64,000 nucleotides of DNA, taken from assembly GCF_002775205.1 (NCBI RefSeq), contig NC_036462.1, forward strand, positions 32,281,084 through 32,345,083. Reading direction: 5' to 3'. Shown piece by piece: positions 10,389 to 25,200 of this stretch (positions are counted from its first letter, which is position 1; each line of letters starts with the position of its first letter). The position numbers were made by a program, and so were the translations under genes. This DNA comes from Xiphophorus maculatus. Lineage: Eukaryota; Chordata; Actinopteri; Cyprinodontiformes; Poeciliidae. The notes under the pieces are model-generated. The model was not told the origin of the DNA, searched no databases, and saw nothing but the letters and a program-made list of their open reading frames with translations.

Positions 10389-11701
10389 TGCTCAAAAAAA
10401 TAAAGGGAACACTTAAACAACACAATATAACTCCAAGTAAATCAAACTTCTGTGAAATCAAACTGTCCACTTAGGAAGCAACACTGATTGACTATCAATT
10501 CCACCTGCTGTTGTGCAAATGGAACTTTGTACAGAACAAAGTATTCAATGAGAATATTTCTTTCATTCAGATCTAGGATGTGTTATTTGAGTGTTCCCTT
10601 TATTTTTTTGAGCAGTATATATATATATATATATACATACACATATACACAAAATTAATTAATTAAAAAATTACATAGTGTAAAAACATACCTGTGTTGA
10701 CAAAAGTCTTTACATCTCTGGAGTAAACAACATGGGTGCTGTGATCCCCACTTAAATGCAACACCAACTGCTGGAAAGCAGCCTCATAGCAGGTTTTCTA
10801 AAGAGACACAAAAAAGGACAGAGAAAAACCGAATTTTATGCAATTAAGAACTCATTCTCATTCTATACATATCAATTACAATATTTATTAGTACATTCAA
10901 CAAAAATGAACTTACATTCCACTTTTCAGGGAGGTGCAAAGAATTTATGGGTACTGTGTAGACACAATCCTTGCAAAAAACACTGCTTCTGCTGCATTCC
11001 AGACAGCGGTATACTCCAGGTTTCTTGCACACAGAGCACATGTCAGAGAAAGGAGCGGAGGACTTATAGGACTCTTCCAAGACCTGATCTTTTAGTGTAT
11101 CCCATAGGCTCAGCTCCTTCCTTTTTGCCCTGGTATACGCGGTCCCTTCTTCCTTTGAGTTTTCAGTACAAATATCATTTGATGAGGGAAAAACAGTGTT
11201 GGTGTCAGATGAGCCTGCATGTGAGGGAATGTAGGAATATTTCGCCCGAGCACCGATGGTTTTCCGAGTTACTTTTATTTTTTTGGTCTTACAACGGACA
11301 CTGCTCTTATATTTAGGCATGGTTCTAAAGTGGGAGAGAACAGAAAGAAGACAGAAATACTGTAACACCGAGAAGCATAAAATAATAATAAAAAAAACAA
11401 AATTTTAGCACATTGTTATTAAAGGTATGAAGGACAGCTACATTTGAATGTGACTGGCTTTTAAGAGGCTACTTTAGCTAGCTTTTTTTTTCTACCAAAT
11501 AGGGTTAAAAACGTGTCTAAATCTGTACAAACACATGCTGTGCCACATACTCGCTAACATTAACTCATAGAACTACCATCAGCAGATTTATAAATGTAGA
11601 CTTTCGGTCTTTTGAGGTTTTTTACTACATTTTTATTTGACAGATTCAGGGGCTACTCACCAGCTCCGACCGTGGAAAGTGTCGCGTCGAATGACGTAAG
11701 C
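6682..11701 (-). CDS. KDZ-transposase-derived protein (CxC2-like cluster, no catalytic core seen)
   Basis: Nine exons were read on the minus strand: non-coding 11701-11661, then coding 11320-10916, 10797-10692, 9491-9274, 9026-8956, 8865-8805, 8318-8131, 7429-7245 and 7131-6682. Phases agree at every join except between 8805 and 8318, where at least one exon is unaccounted for. Exon 1 (135 residues) is basic and ends in C95-x2-C98-x7-C106-x2-C109-x6-C116-x2-C119 followed by a LHLPEKW segment, as in the CxC2 cluster linked to KDZ transposases. The 9491-9274 exon (FCKCEPEVCTLLKYGLWPAS) continues that domain. The 8318-8131 exon (GVKRRWLPSDDIF) and the helical 7131-6682 exon resemble the region after the KDZ core. 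The DDE core itself is not seen. It could be a domesticated host gene or a defective Zisupton-like element. The splice sites look well kept. Confidence 0.7.
7245..7429 (-). CDS. KDZ-derived gene, helical exon
   Basis: The acceptor is TTCTTTACAG and the donor GTGAGT. It runs from phase 1 to phase 0. It encodes GVAIRLSKQVNACNRKLKKI, then YNNLQWPPQTGIFPSHLEF. Probable coiled helices with a short loop; phases agree on both sides. Confidence 0.65.
8131..8318 (-). CDS. KDZ-derived gene, post-core exon
   Basis: The acceptor is TGTGGTTAG and the donor GTAACG. The product has IIERHHGVKRRWLPSDDIF, then a helical, Arg- and Glu-rich part ending LLNLKRRYN. The G-[IV]-x-R-R-W motif followed by long helices is seen after the catalytic core in KDZ transposases (family knowledge). 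Confidence 0.65.
8805..8865 (-). CDS. KDZ-derived gene, fifth coding exon
   Basis: The acceptor is TTATCTACAG and the donor GTATGA. The phase fits the preceding exon (AG|A gives Arg). It encodes DCSKMEEELCDEADRNQPAQ. The next recognised exon needs two bases from an exon I could not find. A sequence near 8478-8430 has an acceptor but a stop in the needed frame. Confidence 0.55.
8956..9026 (-). CDS. KDZ-derived gene, fourth coding exon
   Basis: The acceptor is TTTACTACAG and the donor GTCACT. It runs from phase 0 to phase 2 and encodes VNMLYRPLVGESISQFRHYH, a typical 'LYR...F' end of the CxC2 region that normally leads into the KDZ core. Confidence 0.6.
9274..9491 (-). CDS. KDZ-derived gene, CxC2 continuation exon
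   Basis: The acceptor TGTCTTTTTAG and donor GTAGAG frame 218 bases. The product has FCKCEPEVCTLLKYGLWPAS, then PQAAFSMALLELFVHLSLEC. This order of a Cys pair, LL..G.WPA.P..P..AF, then a leucine-rich helix ending in E-C is the hallmark of the CxC2 domain in KDZ transposase proteins (family knowledge). It is the best single piece of evidence for the assignment. Confidence 0.75.
9727..9920. mobile_element. hAT-type palindromic MITE
   Basis: It begins CAGGGGTGACCAAAATTCG and ends CGACTTTGGGCACCACTG, which are inverted copies. Flanks GAATAGGA and GTGTAGGA (6 of 8 alike) fit an aged 8-bp target duplication. It lies in the intron between KDZ-derived exons 3 and 2. Confidence 0.65.
9932..10055 (+). 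repeat. LINE-tail-like repeat
   Basis: The segment GGCTGGGTAGAGGGAAGTCT followed by GACCTGACCCCAGATAAGCA and GGATGGATGAT is the common fish repeat end with ATGG-type tail. Only the 3' end is present. Confidence 0.5.
10330..10385. repeat. TA microsatellite
   Basis: About 28 TA units directly to the left of a MITE. A shorter TA run continues to its right at about 10617-10636. Confidence 0.95.
10386..10617. mobile_element. Tc1/mariner-type MITE
   Basis: Terminal inverted repeats CACTGCTCAAAAAAATAAAG (left) and CTTTATTTTTTTGAGCAGTA (right end) bound about 230 bases with no coding sequence. It sits in a TA run, as expected for a family that targets TA. The GGGAACACTT inner part of the repeat is shared by both ends. 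This terminal repeat is widespread in fish genomes. Confidence 0.85.
10692..10797 (-). CDS. KDZ-derived gene, second coding exon
   Basis: The acceptor is TCTCTTTAG and the donor GTATGT. It begins in phase 0 and ends in phase 1. It encodes KTCYEAAFQQLVLHLSGD followed by HSTHVVYSRDVKTF. No motif is recognised, but the phase links exons that carry CxC2-like sequence. Confidence 0.65.
10916..11320 (-). CDS. KDZ-derived gene, first coding exon (CxC2-like cysteines)
   Basis: The start ATG at 11320 lies four bases after a good acceptor (CTCTCCCACTTTAG), so an upstream non-coding exon is expected. A donor GTGAGT after 11661 supplies one. The exon ends at donor GTAAGT after residue 135. The N-terminal 70 residues are rich in Lys, Arg and Ser and could bind DNA or serve as a nuclear signal. 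Confidence 0.75.
11661..11701 (-). promoter_or_regulatory. Putative 5' non-coding exon and promoter of the KDZ-derived gene
   Basis: A donor CTG|GTGAGTAG on the minus strand at 11661, with local CpGs (GTCGCGTCG, ACCGTCGG-like) and a TGACGT CRE-like site at about 11692, marks a likely first exon. The right end of the exon is not defined. Confidence 0.4.
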
Positions 11702-12013
11702 TTCTTCTTCTTCTTCTTCTCTAATGTTTTGTCGGGTGCAATCCGTAATTTATTATTATTACTACTAATACAAATATTAAACATTTTCATATGGTACAAA
11801 CACAGATTTTCATATAATCATATGAGCAAATCCATCCGTATTTTTATTTTTAATTTTTTAAATTAAAAATAAGATTAGGGCCAACCCTAACTTCTTCTTA
11901 TCATTATTAATGGATTGCAAGCAACTTCGGATGTACATACAGCCACCTAGTGGAAGGCTATGAGGTTGGACAACTACATAACTCTAGAATATACCTTTTA
12001 ATTTCATTGTATG

Positions 12014-12118
<105 letters not shown>

Positions 12119-15100
12119 GCACGACCGGAAGATAAAAACACGGCATGTATTGAGAGAACACGTCTTGTAAAGATCCAATAAAATTAACCAAGTATGTTAA
12201 ATTTTGGCATTTATTTTGAGTGAATTATTGGAAAAAATCCAAAGAAATAAAAGGCATATTGGGAATATAAGTCTTTAAAAAAGCGAACAAAAATAAACAA
12301 AACAGAAAAAAAAACCCTCCGGTTTTAGATTTTAGTGAGTTGTTTTTAAATACTGTAACGTTTATTACAATACCTAATTAAAATCTTATGACGGATACGT
12401 TTGGCTTTTGTATTTTTAGTAAATTCTTAATATCCTGTTCAAATTCGCAGATAAATTATAAATAAAGGTTTTTAAAAAAAGGTTAAAAAAAGGTTCTATT
12501 AGCGACAAGCGGCTGTTATCACCGATAGAATGGTTGATAACGGTTGATAACAGCCTGCTAGCAGGTAGAGCAGGGACCAACTGAGGCCATTCAATGGGGC
12601 TGATAACCACTGATAATCGCCATTCTATGGGATGATAACATCCGAAGCGGGTGAAGATAAACAGACAGTAGTGACTTCCAGGTCATTTAAAGAAGAAAAC
12701 TTTTTAAACAGAAAATCGCTAAGATCTATAGACTTAAGGTGAACCAGAGTAAGAATGAAATGATAATACCAAAAAATCTCTAACAGATTTCCTCAAAATA
12801 ATGGCAATTATTTAACCTACAGCAAGTGCATTACCCTCAGCACGGTCTGTGTGAATAGGCGTCAACCAGGCTGTACATTATTTTGATATTTGAACATCTA
12901 TAGCTTTATGGAATATGAAGCCTTAGATCTGATCATTGATGGCCATTAATGAATTTCTGCTAAGCCCTCGCTCCATTTGCAGAACTTAAAGCTCAACAGC
13001 ACATGCTGTACTGCACAGCCATGTGTCAGATAAGTTTTTATAATATTCTTCTGTGTGAGGAGTGATGGAGAGTGATGCCCTGCCGTGCACTGTTGCTAAG
13101 GAACCACAGAAATTTTTACACTCCTTGTGTGCTGCATTATGCTGCAGTCTTCTCATCCATATGCTCTGCTTGGCTCGTAGGGATCAGCTTTCACCAGAAT
13201 CTCAGTCAATTCAAGAATAATTTACTAATTCATTTACAACACCTTTTCCCACTACCGGCAGTCTGAAGCCTGCGGTTGGTGCCACCTGAAGGGGTTTAGT
13301 TATTCTAACACGACATTCATGGGTCGGCGCTCTCTGGCAGTGTGAGCAAGGACGCTGAAATATCCCCAGTAAAGGATAGCTGTGCTCTTTGAATGGCAGA
13401 GTTCTGAAAATCAACTGGTCTTTTCAGGACCTGTAAAAGGCCAAATGTTTTCTGTTTGACAACTGTGACTTTGGTTTTTTACTGCTGTAAGAATATTATG
13501 TGAGCAAGTCTTTTGAGCAGCTCTTTGAAATGATCTGACCCAAAAACATGGGAGCCTGGACCTTCGTCTACTGAGAAACTATTGGAAGATGGTGCGGACA
13601 TTTAAAATTTTACCCAATCGCTAAGACTTGACATATGCAATGCACCTGTTTGTCAGTATAAAGATTACCAGAAGTTGCCTGCGCTGTGAACAACCGTCCT
13701 CCACTGCCGAGAGAGAAGTGCTAAGCTGAACAACATGGCTGCTGATGTTAATTAAATATTTACAAGGGTGGTCAACACAGCTTAGTTCACTTCCACCATT
13801 GCTAAAACTACAGGCAGACTTTACAATTTTAAAACGGCAGCGAAAATCAACGTCATCGTTTGCAACTTCTCCTTCTGTTTGCTGATTGGCCTGGTAGAAA
13901 TCCTACTTGAGGAATCTAGCTCAATGGGAGAAATCCCAGACGGAGCTCTGAAGGGAGATGAGAATCGAGCAGAATTGTGTAGAAAGGTAATGACCAATCT
14001 ATGAATGGTCTCACATGAGGAAACTGCTGCTGAGAACACGGCTGCTGAAAAGTCAGATTGCAAATTAGCTTCAGCAGACAATTTGTCTTCAACACTTTGC
14101 GGAATAATTAGGTTTTCCAAAAACTTAATAAGATGAAAAGAATGGGAACCATCTGATGAGCTGGGTCACTTTGGCCCAAATGTTATGTTCAACATATCGG
14201 AGGGAATAAATGACCAACACAGGAGATGCTTACCCGTCACATTAATTTGATGTCTTTAAAGTACGTGAAGTGATTTGATGGCAGTTGCAGCATACCACAG
14301 AGACATGTAAAAACAAATCTGAAAAAAATGTTTATTACACAAAACACAGCAAACGTGTTACTGGTAAAGACTTTACACACAGTTTGTTTTGGTACTGAAC
14401 TTTAATTTTGCACTTCTCATGGCTTGTAAAGTATCATGAGATGACATTTGTGAATTGGTGCTATATAAATAAGCTGAATAGAAATATTAAATTGGTTATA
14501 ATGTCATGTTTATTTGTTTTTTTGTCCAAAGGCATGACATTAGGTCCATGCAGTGTCAAGAAACAGAGTTGAAGCAAATTTCAATCCACAAACCGCTTGT
14601 TCTCTATTTAATGTTTTTCTCATTTCTAAGTTCTGTTTTCCTAGAACAGATTATCCGTTATAGTTTAGCCATGAGGTTAAACTATTAATTTGCTTTTGAA
14701 AGTGTGGCTGCTTTTGGCTCCACTGAACCACCAGAGGGCGCCTTTGCACAGTCCTTTTAAAAACACATTCTAAGTGTTATCTGGTGAAGACGTTTCAAAA
14801 AGGCTGTTGTTTATTTCCATGGATTATTTGGGACCAATGCTGTAAAGAATGGAGGGAAAAAAGTTACTTTCTGAAGCTATGCTTGGTACACACGTTCACA
14901 CCGCCAATATTCTTGAAGAATATTTGATTTGCCCTCGCTTTTTTCCAAGGAGCTAAGAGTTAATTGACAGATTTGTGGATAGCTCTGATGAAGATGCGTG
15001 AAAAGCATTAAAATAAGTTAACTTGGGGTAGAGGAGGCGCTACAGTCCTCAACACGGAGGTGATCCAAAACATACAGTCAAATCAACACAGAAAAGTTCA

Positions 15101-15844
15101 GTAGATACAAAATCAACCTTCCTCCATAACCACCGAAATTTGCAGAGAGGAATATACTGTGTTTGTTATATTATCTTTACAAAGCTTTTTAATTCCACCT
15201 CACTGGTTTAGTAAACTGCACCTCTGTAGGTCTTCAAAATATTAATAGATATGTTCAGTCAGAGAATATTGAGCATCGAGACATCTGAAGACATGTGTGT
15301 AAATTAGTTCTTCTTTTCCCAACAAGCTCACATACATTATTTTCCTGGTGGCTGGAGGAGCAAAACTGAGTTAACTTGAAAATAAACTTTGTTGGACTGG
15401 ATAACTGTGGCTGTGGCTGTAAACCTCTTCGAGAGGTCAGTATGACCAGAAATGTACTAGAAATTCAGACCATATTTACATACAGATTATCTCTTTTTAC
15501 GGATTAATACCTTGTTCTCATGAAGGTGTACTTTCTTTCATTATTTGTCTATATAGGGTAAAATATAATCAATTGCATGCGTATAAATACTTTGTATGTA
15601 CTTTTGCAGAAGGGCTCAGTAACAGAAAGTAGAGCCGTAAGGACTGAATTGATGTAGTCATAAGTTATAACAACAACAACAACAAAAAAGCAGAATATTC
15701 GTTTGGATTAAATGTGTCCTCTCTTAGAGGGATGTGTCTGAAATGGTAGCGTTGTGTTCCCAATGGTAGATAATAGGGTGTAACGTTTCACATAGCCCAT
15801 GAAATATGGGCTATATGTAACATTCATCAATAATAGTGTCCGTA

Positions 15845-16005
15845 ATTAGATGAGCGTATTGATCCATTTAAACAGATCTGTTAAATAAAATTGCTGCATT
15901 CATGTTGCAGCTTCACCAATGAGTGCTGTAACAAGAAAGTCCTCACTCTAAGCTTCCTGCCTGGGTTGCCAAAGAGGCAAAAACAGTGAGATTTGCGATA
16001 GTTGG
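15845..16005 (+). repeat. Duplicated segment, copy 1
   Basis: Begins TAGATGAGCGTATTGATC and contains CACCAATGAG, then AACAAGAAAGTCCT and TGGGTTGCCAAAGAGGCAAA. The same order recurs at 17733-17900 in klf15 intron 1, in the same direction. Confidence 0.6.
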
Positions 16006-16065
16006 TAGATTAGATTTTTGTAGCACTTTTCAGGAATGCTTAAAATGTCCTTTTTGTGTTTTAAG

Positions 16066-16616
16066 GGTGTTTTAGGGAGCCTTCAATCCAGGCCTGTTTA
16101 GTCTGTGTTAATCAGTCCAGTTCGTTTCCTACAACGTCTGGTTCATTTGGGGAGGTGTGAATAAGTAATCAAACTCTGATCCACCTACACACCTGGGTCT
16201 TGGTGCGGTTGAAGTGAACTCTGGTGTGGTTCGAGTGAACGCCAAGCGAACTGGAGACCGCTACAAAAGCAGGAAGCAGACCATAGCGTGGGGCATTCTG
16301 GGTAAATACAATCAAAGCAAATGCTCGTCTATTGCTAGTGGGAAAATCCTACAACCACTAGAATCTGACGGCATTCCATTTTTTATGCTCGCAATATTGT
16401 GACGAAGGAAGTTGCGCTCAGTGTCTTCTTCAGAGGGTTTTGTGTCATTTCCTTCAGTGGTTGCTAGTGCAGCACCAACACAGGCGAGGGGGTAAACAAG
16501 TTTTTCAAACTGTACAGTGTGAAAGTGAACCACACCAGCTGAAAATGTAACAAATGTTGCAATTTTGGTCCCCAAACAGTCTACTTGTACTGTGAGGTGT
16601 GAAAACACCCTCAAGG
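16066..16616 (-). mobile_element. TIR DNA transposon, non-autonomous, copy 1
   Basis: The right end reads AGGTGTGAAAACACCC, the reverse complement of the left end of the second copy at 23585 (GGGTGTTTTCACACCT). Internal blocks match in inverted order, including CTGAAGGAAATGACAC, GACACTGAGCGCAACTTCCT, TTTACCCAGAATGCCC and GTAGCGGTCTCCAG. No transposase frame is seen. The superfamily is uncertain (possibly PIF/Harbinger-like). Confidence 0.7.
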
Positions 16617-16770
16617 AATCTCTGTTTGGTGAAGACTAATCTATCAATCATGTTTAATCAGTATGAAGTGTGATGAGTCAAAATGTTATCACCCTTTTTT
16701 GTCAGGCTGGAGGCACAGACAAGAAAATAGAGGCCTGAAGGTGACTGTAACATTTACTGTATTTACCAAA

Positions 16771-16790
16771 AGAGAGAGAGAGAGAGAGAG
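16771..16790. repeat. GA microsatellite
   Basis: Short run of GA units upstream of the klf15 promoter. Confidence 0.8.
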
Positions 16791-16984
16791 CTACTCCAGT
16801 AACCTATTTATTGGTTGCGCTGGTCTTGGAGAACAGTCTGGAACATGGTTTCCGTTTACATTAGTATTGTCATTTTTATTTAGCTCATTAACGCCGCCAT
16901 AACGACAGCCACCGTTTTTTTTTTACTTCGCTCATTATCTTTAGGTTTTCAGCCTGCGTTTTAATAACACATGGCAGTCAGACT

Positions 16985-17239
16985 TTATCGAACAGCAGCC
17001 AATCAGAGCCTTCCTCTTAAGGCGAGCCTCCGTGGCGCTTGACCAATCACAGCCGCGGAACGGGACCCATGCCTCCGAGTTGTGCAGCGATGCGGTCACG
17101 TGACGTGTGGAAGAGGAATGCCAACATGGACCCGTGGCAAGGACGGGATGTGAGCGTGGGGCGACAATAACACGACGGAGGAGAGCAGAAAACAGCGAGA
17201 AGACGGAGAGAGGTCGACGCATTGCCGAGCCTCCTTCCG
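16985..17239 (+). promoter_or_regulatory. klf15: klf15 promoter and non-coding first exon
   Basis: The GC content and CpG density rise sharply here. There are two CCAAT boxes (16999-17003 and 17043-17047) and a perfect palindrome GTCACGTGAC at 17095-17104 with a CACGTG core, a site for bHLH-zip factors such as USF or TFEB. A strong donor (CTTCCG|GTAAGA) ends a likely first exon at 17239. The start of transcription is not defined but would lie near 17110-17150. The GC-rich island continues to about 17700. Confidence 0.6.
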
Positions 17240-18441
17240 GTAAGACACGGTAGGTTGAGCTGGGGCGGCCGGGGGACTCTTGCTCGGCTCTCCTGGAGAC
17301 TAGCAGGAGTATAAATAGAGCTGTGTGTTTTTTCCCCCCCCTTTTTGACCCAGCCGAACTTGAAACTCGTGGATTCCTCCGCTGTGTAACCACGCGGATG
17401 GCTTCTCCTCGTCAGACAGTTGCGCTCTGCTCGGTTTTCTCCCCAGCTTTCGACTCTGGCCCTCTGTTGTTGTTTTTACCGTAGCTGCGGTTGCTTTACC
17501 ATATGCTCGTGGGCGCGTCGTTGCGGGCCGTGTTCCCCCTCCCCAACTCCACGCAGGCCCTGCCGCAACATGTGCCCCGGCTGTCTGACAGCAGCAACAA
17601 CAGCCATTCCGACTCATAAGCAGCTTCCCACTGTAACCATAGCTGGTTATGCTAATCTGTACGGAGAGGGTTAAGGGTGGAGGAGCAGTAGGAGGGGAGG
17701 GGGCGTGTGCTTTCATCCAAAACAGTCTCCATTTTAGATGAGCGTATTGATCTGTTTGAAGCTAAGCAAAAACGTTACAGGTTCGCCAATGAGCCATGTA
17801 ACTAGAAAGTCCTGTAGGTGGCTCTCGTTCAAAACTTCCTGTCTGAGTTGCCAACGAGGCAAAACGAACTTCCAAAATCTCCCGCTGTCACTGTAGCCCA
17901 CTTAGCTACGGTCAGTTTAGCTCGACGCAAACTCATTCAGTCGTGGTTGAAAGTAAGAACACCCTCTGAGTTTGGAGGAAACACCAAAAAGAGCCGTATA
18001 ACGCATTGTGCATGTTGACTGAACGTAACCCAGGCACATCTGAAACAATCTGATTCAGCAGATGTTTGGGATGTAAACTTTTGATCCTGTAAAAATCTGT
18101 TAGAGAGAATTGTACCATGATAAAGATTCAATAACCTAGTGGAATATGTCTGCACTATCTGTACAGTACTGTGTACTATCCTTACTTTTGTTTATGTGTG
18201 TATATATATATATACACATACATAATACTAATTATATATAATACTAGAACACAATCGCTGTTAAAGAAGTTCCTGCAGCTCCTATAAAGTGTTGCTGTCA
18301 TGTTTTTTGGAACAATTCAGACACTCATCAGCTGTGAAGAAACGTCCCATTTCAGTAATGTCATTGTCTTCAATTTGACTGAATGTTTGCTTTTGCAGCC
18401 ACCAGGACACTGAAATCTTTCTGTGACTTTTTTCCCTGCAG
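17240..18441 (+). other. klf15: klf15 intron 1
   Basis: Runs from the donor after 17239 to the acceptor TTTTTTCCCTGCAG at 18441. It contains the rest of the CpG island, the second copy of a duplicated segment (17733-17900) and a short TA run near 18200. No coding sequence. Confidence 0.55.
17733..17900 (+). repeat. Duplicated segment, copy 2
   Basis: TAGATGAGCGTATTGATCTG, then CGCCAATGAGCCATGTAAC, AGAAAGTCCTG and GAGTTGCCAACGAGGCAAAA. Same order and direction as 15845-16005. Confidence 0.6.
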
Positions 18442-18488
18442 GTTTCTGTGACTTCCTGCCCCGGGTGTTTTGTTTTTTTTTATTCTCA

Positions 18489-22228
<3,740 letters not shown>

Positions 22229-25200
22229 CCGCTCTGGGTCTGTGCGAACCAGGTCTGGGGCTCAGGCTTCCCTCAGGACTTTTTGGTGCTTTCACAAGCA
22301 GAACTTTCCGAAGAATCCGGAGAGCTGGCTGTTGTTTCCCCCCGGCCCCTTCTGGTTTCCTTCCTTTCTCTTCCTCTCCGCCATTCTCCTATCAATCGTC
22401 GCATCTGAGGAGTTCACCTCATACAGAGCAATCAGCCACCTCAGGAAAAACTGAGCCGAGAGAAGACTTCCTGTCATTCATACGCACATCACAGGAGACA
22501 GTCTTCCAGAAGCCCCTCTTCCAGCCACTGCTTGCACTACTGCTCCTGGAGCCTGGAACTCCCAGCCGCTTTAGGAAGAGGGACACTAACCAATAATGGG
22601 AACATCTGTAGTTGTATAATTTCTCCTCTTTACATCTGCCAGTTGTCCCTCTTCCTTGAAGCCAAATTTCAGGGTTCACGTGCACAAGAAGCGTCTAACG
22701 TTTTCCTTTTCTGTGTCCCGGTTGGTGTCATGTGATCCAGTCACAAGGGTTTTATGGTTACACTCCTTGTGGCAGCGCTCTGTCCTGGGTGCAAGTATGA
22801 ACAGCAAAGCAGAAGACGCGGTTCGGAGCTGCCGTCGCATTTCAGAGACAATCGAATTGTACCAAACTCTGGGCTTCGCTCAAAATTATGTAAATCTGTG
22901 CAGAAATTCCCAAGTTAGTATTTTATGCAATCAACGCTGGCCTTTCGAAGCATTCACCCAATTATGAGCCACTTTATCTGGATCTGTATGCCCAATCTCT
23001 TGATCGCTGCCTTTTGCCATGATCACCAACTTGTCTTCATCCCATTGTTGTGTTGTTGTCTGATGACTGCTCATATTTAACTGTGATTCCCAACAGGGAG
23101 GTTGCCAAACCAGAAATCCCTGTTCCGGTCCCGCAGGAGAGTGAAAGCGACACTCTCGGTGCGTGACCGTCTATAAGCTCCTTGTTACCGGCAGATCAGT
23201 GTGCAGCCGACTTCTGTGGCCTCGAGAACCGGTGGGCCCGTTGGTGCAACGGTGACATGAAACACTGCTCTTACTTTATTACAGTAGCACTTATTGTAAC
23301 CATCATTATGTTGGATTTTAGCAGCAACAAAAGCTAGTAGTTTAAATAGATGAAAAAGCAGCTAACATCTGTCCAATCATGTGGATTAGCATTAGGCATG
23401 GGCCAGGTAAGGGTGTCAGGGTATACCATGTATCTCTGATACACAGGGTTTCCTCACTGGGTCGTACCCAGAAAGCCTTCAGAGGGAGACAACCTCATCA
23501 GATGTTTAAACTACCACAACTGACTCTTTTCGGTGCAAAGGAGCATCAGCTAAACTATTTTCTATGATTTTAAAGTGCTTTTAGGGTGTTTTCACACCTA
23601 ATAGTCCGGTGGACTCGGTTCGATTGGGGACCAAAACGGTAACATTTGTTCCATTTTGAGCTGCTGCGGTTCGCTTTCACACTGCACTGTGTCAATCGAA
23701 CCAAACCCTTTGAAAAACCTGTTCCTCCCCTCGCCCGTGGTGGCGTTGTATTCAGTATCACTGAAGGAAACAACAAGAAAACCTCCAAAGAAGACACTGA
23801 GCGCAACTTCCTCCTTCACGAAATGCAAACAAAAAATGGAGTGGCGTCAGATTTTAGCAGCTACATCTAGCAAAAAGACAAAACTTCTAGTAGTAGACTC
23901 ACAGGTTTGTTCTATTTGTATTTACCCAGAATGCCCTGCGCTGTAGTCCGCTTCTTGCTTTCGGAGCGGTCTCTGGTCCACTTGGCATTCACATATGAAT
24001 TCGAACCATGTCAGAGTTCACTTTAAACGAACAGAGACCTAGGTTTGTAGCTGAACGAGAGTTTTCATCACAGTTCGATTACATATTCACACCTACCCAA
24101 ACAAACCGGACGTTCTTGGCAAACGGACTGGAGTTTGAGTAAAGCGAACTGAATAGGGCCGGTGGGCATGCACCCTTCATGAAAAACCAGGCAAAGTGTT
24201 GGGGTGACTGGAGTTTTCTCTGACCATGTGGAGAGTACAGGAAAGCAGTGCTGCCCTTCCCCCACCTGTTGCTGTACATATCCAGTCAGCTGGCTTATTG
24301 AAGGCAACTCTTTTTTTTTCATACTGATCAAAAAGACAAATGTAAATGTCTTGGAAACAAAAAAAGAAAAAGATCAGACTTGGTGTGGAAGCTGAAGCAG
24401 CATTGTTCATTACTCTTATCAAGGTGTATTCACCACAGCTGGGGTGCTGCTTGAAATAAATGGGTTTTTCTCAAGATATTTGTGTTACTACCATGAAATA
24501 TGGTGTTTATTTATAGTTAAACCATGAGTCTCATACTGGCCCATGCCTCATTAGAATACTATAATGTGTATGCAATACAAAGGACAAGATAACACATGTA
24601 CAGTTTGTTGCCTTGATATAATACATGTTTGTTTTTTTTGTTAATTCAAAGAGGATTTTCAATCAGTGCATTAAGCTATTTAGTCGTGTTCCTTGAGAAC
24701 TGTTTGGTCCATTTTGTAAAGCTTGATTGTAGCGTGATCAGTGTGTGGAATGTAGGACAGTTCATAGTTTGGGATTATGACTCCTACTCTGCCCATTCAC
24801 AAACCAATAAGCTAAAACTGCTGGTTTTTAAGTGCACTTGTGTTTGAAGAAATGAGCCGCCATCGGCTCTTCCTGGTTTTGTACTGGAACCATCAAATGC
24901 GAAACCAAAACAAAGCCACATGCTTTTACAGAAGGTTAAAACATTTGTTCTTGGATCTCAACACGTTGGTGCTTTTCGACCTACCAGTGCTTCACAACAA
25001 CCCTCTGCACACACGAAAGTGGGAAACTTTTACACACCTGGCTCGTCTGGGCGGAACCAGCACACGCACTTACTACTAAAAACTAGCTAGACTAGTCTAG
25101 CATAAGCTCAGCAGACATTGGTGCTTTTGGATCAGGCTCAGACGTACAGGCCTTGTTCGTGTAGCAGCCATTTAACACAGCTGCCATCGTCACCTCTGTC

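Noticed and set aside
13821-14120. 99-codon minus-strand frame with Ser/Ala-rich composition
   Set aside because: No domain, no flanking splice sites, and composition typical of chance frames in repeat-like DNA.
18423-18488. Upstream in-frame ATG of klf15
   Set aside because: It precedes the acceptor at 18441, so it is intronic, and the hydrophobic leader it would add is not a KLF feature.
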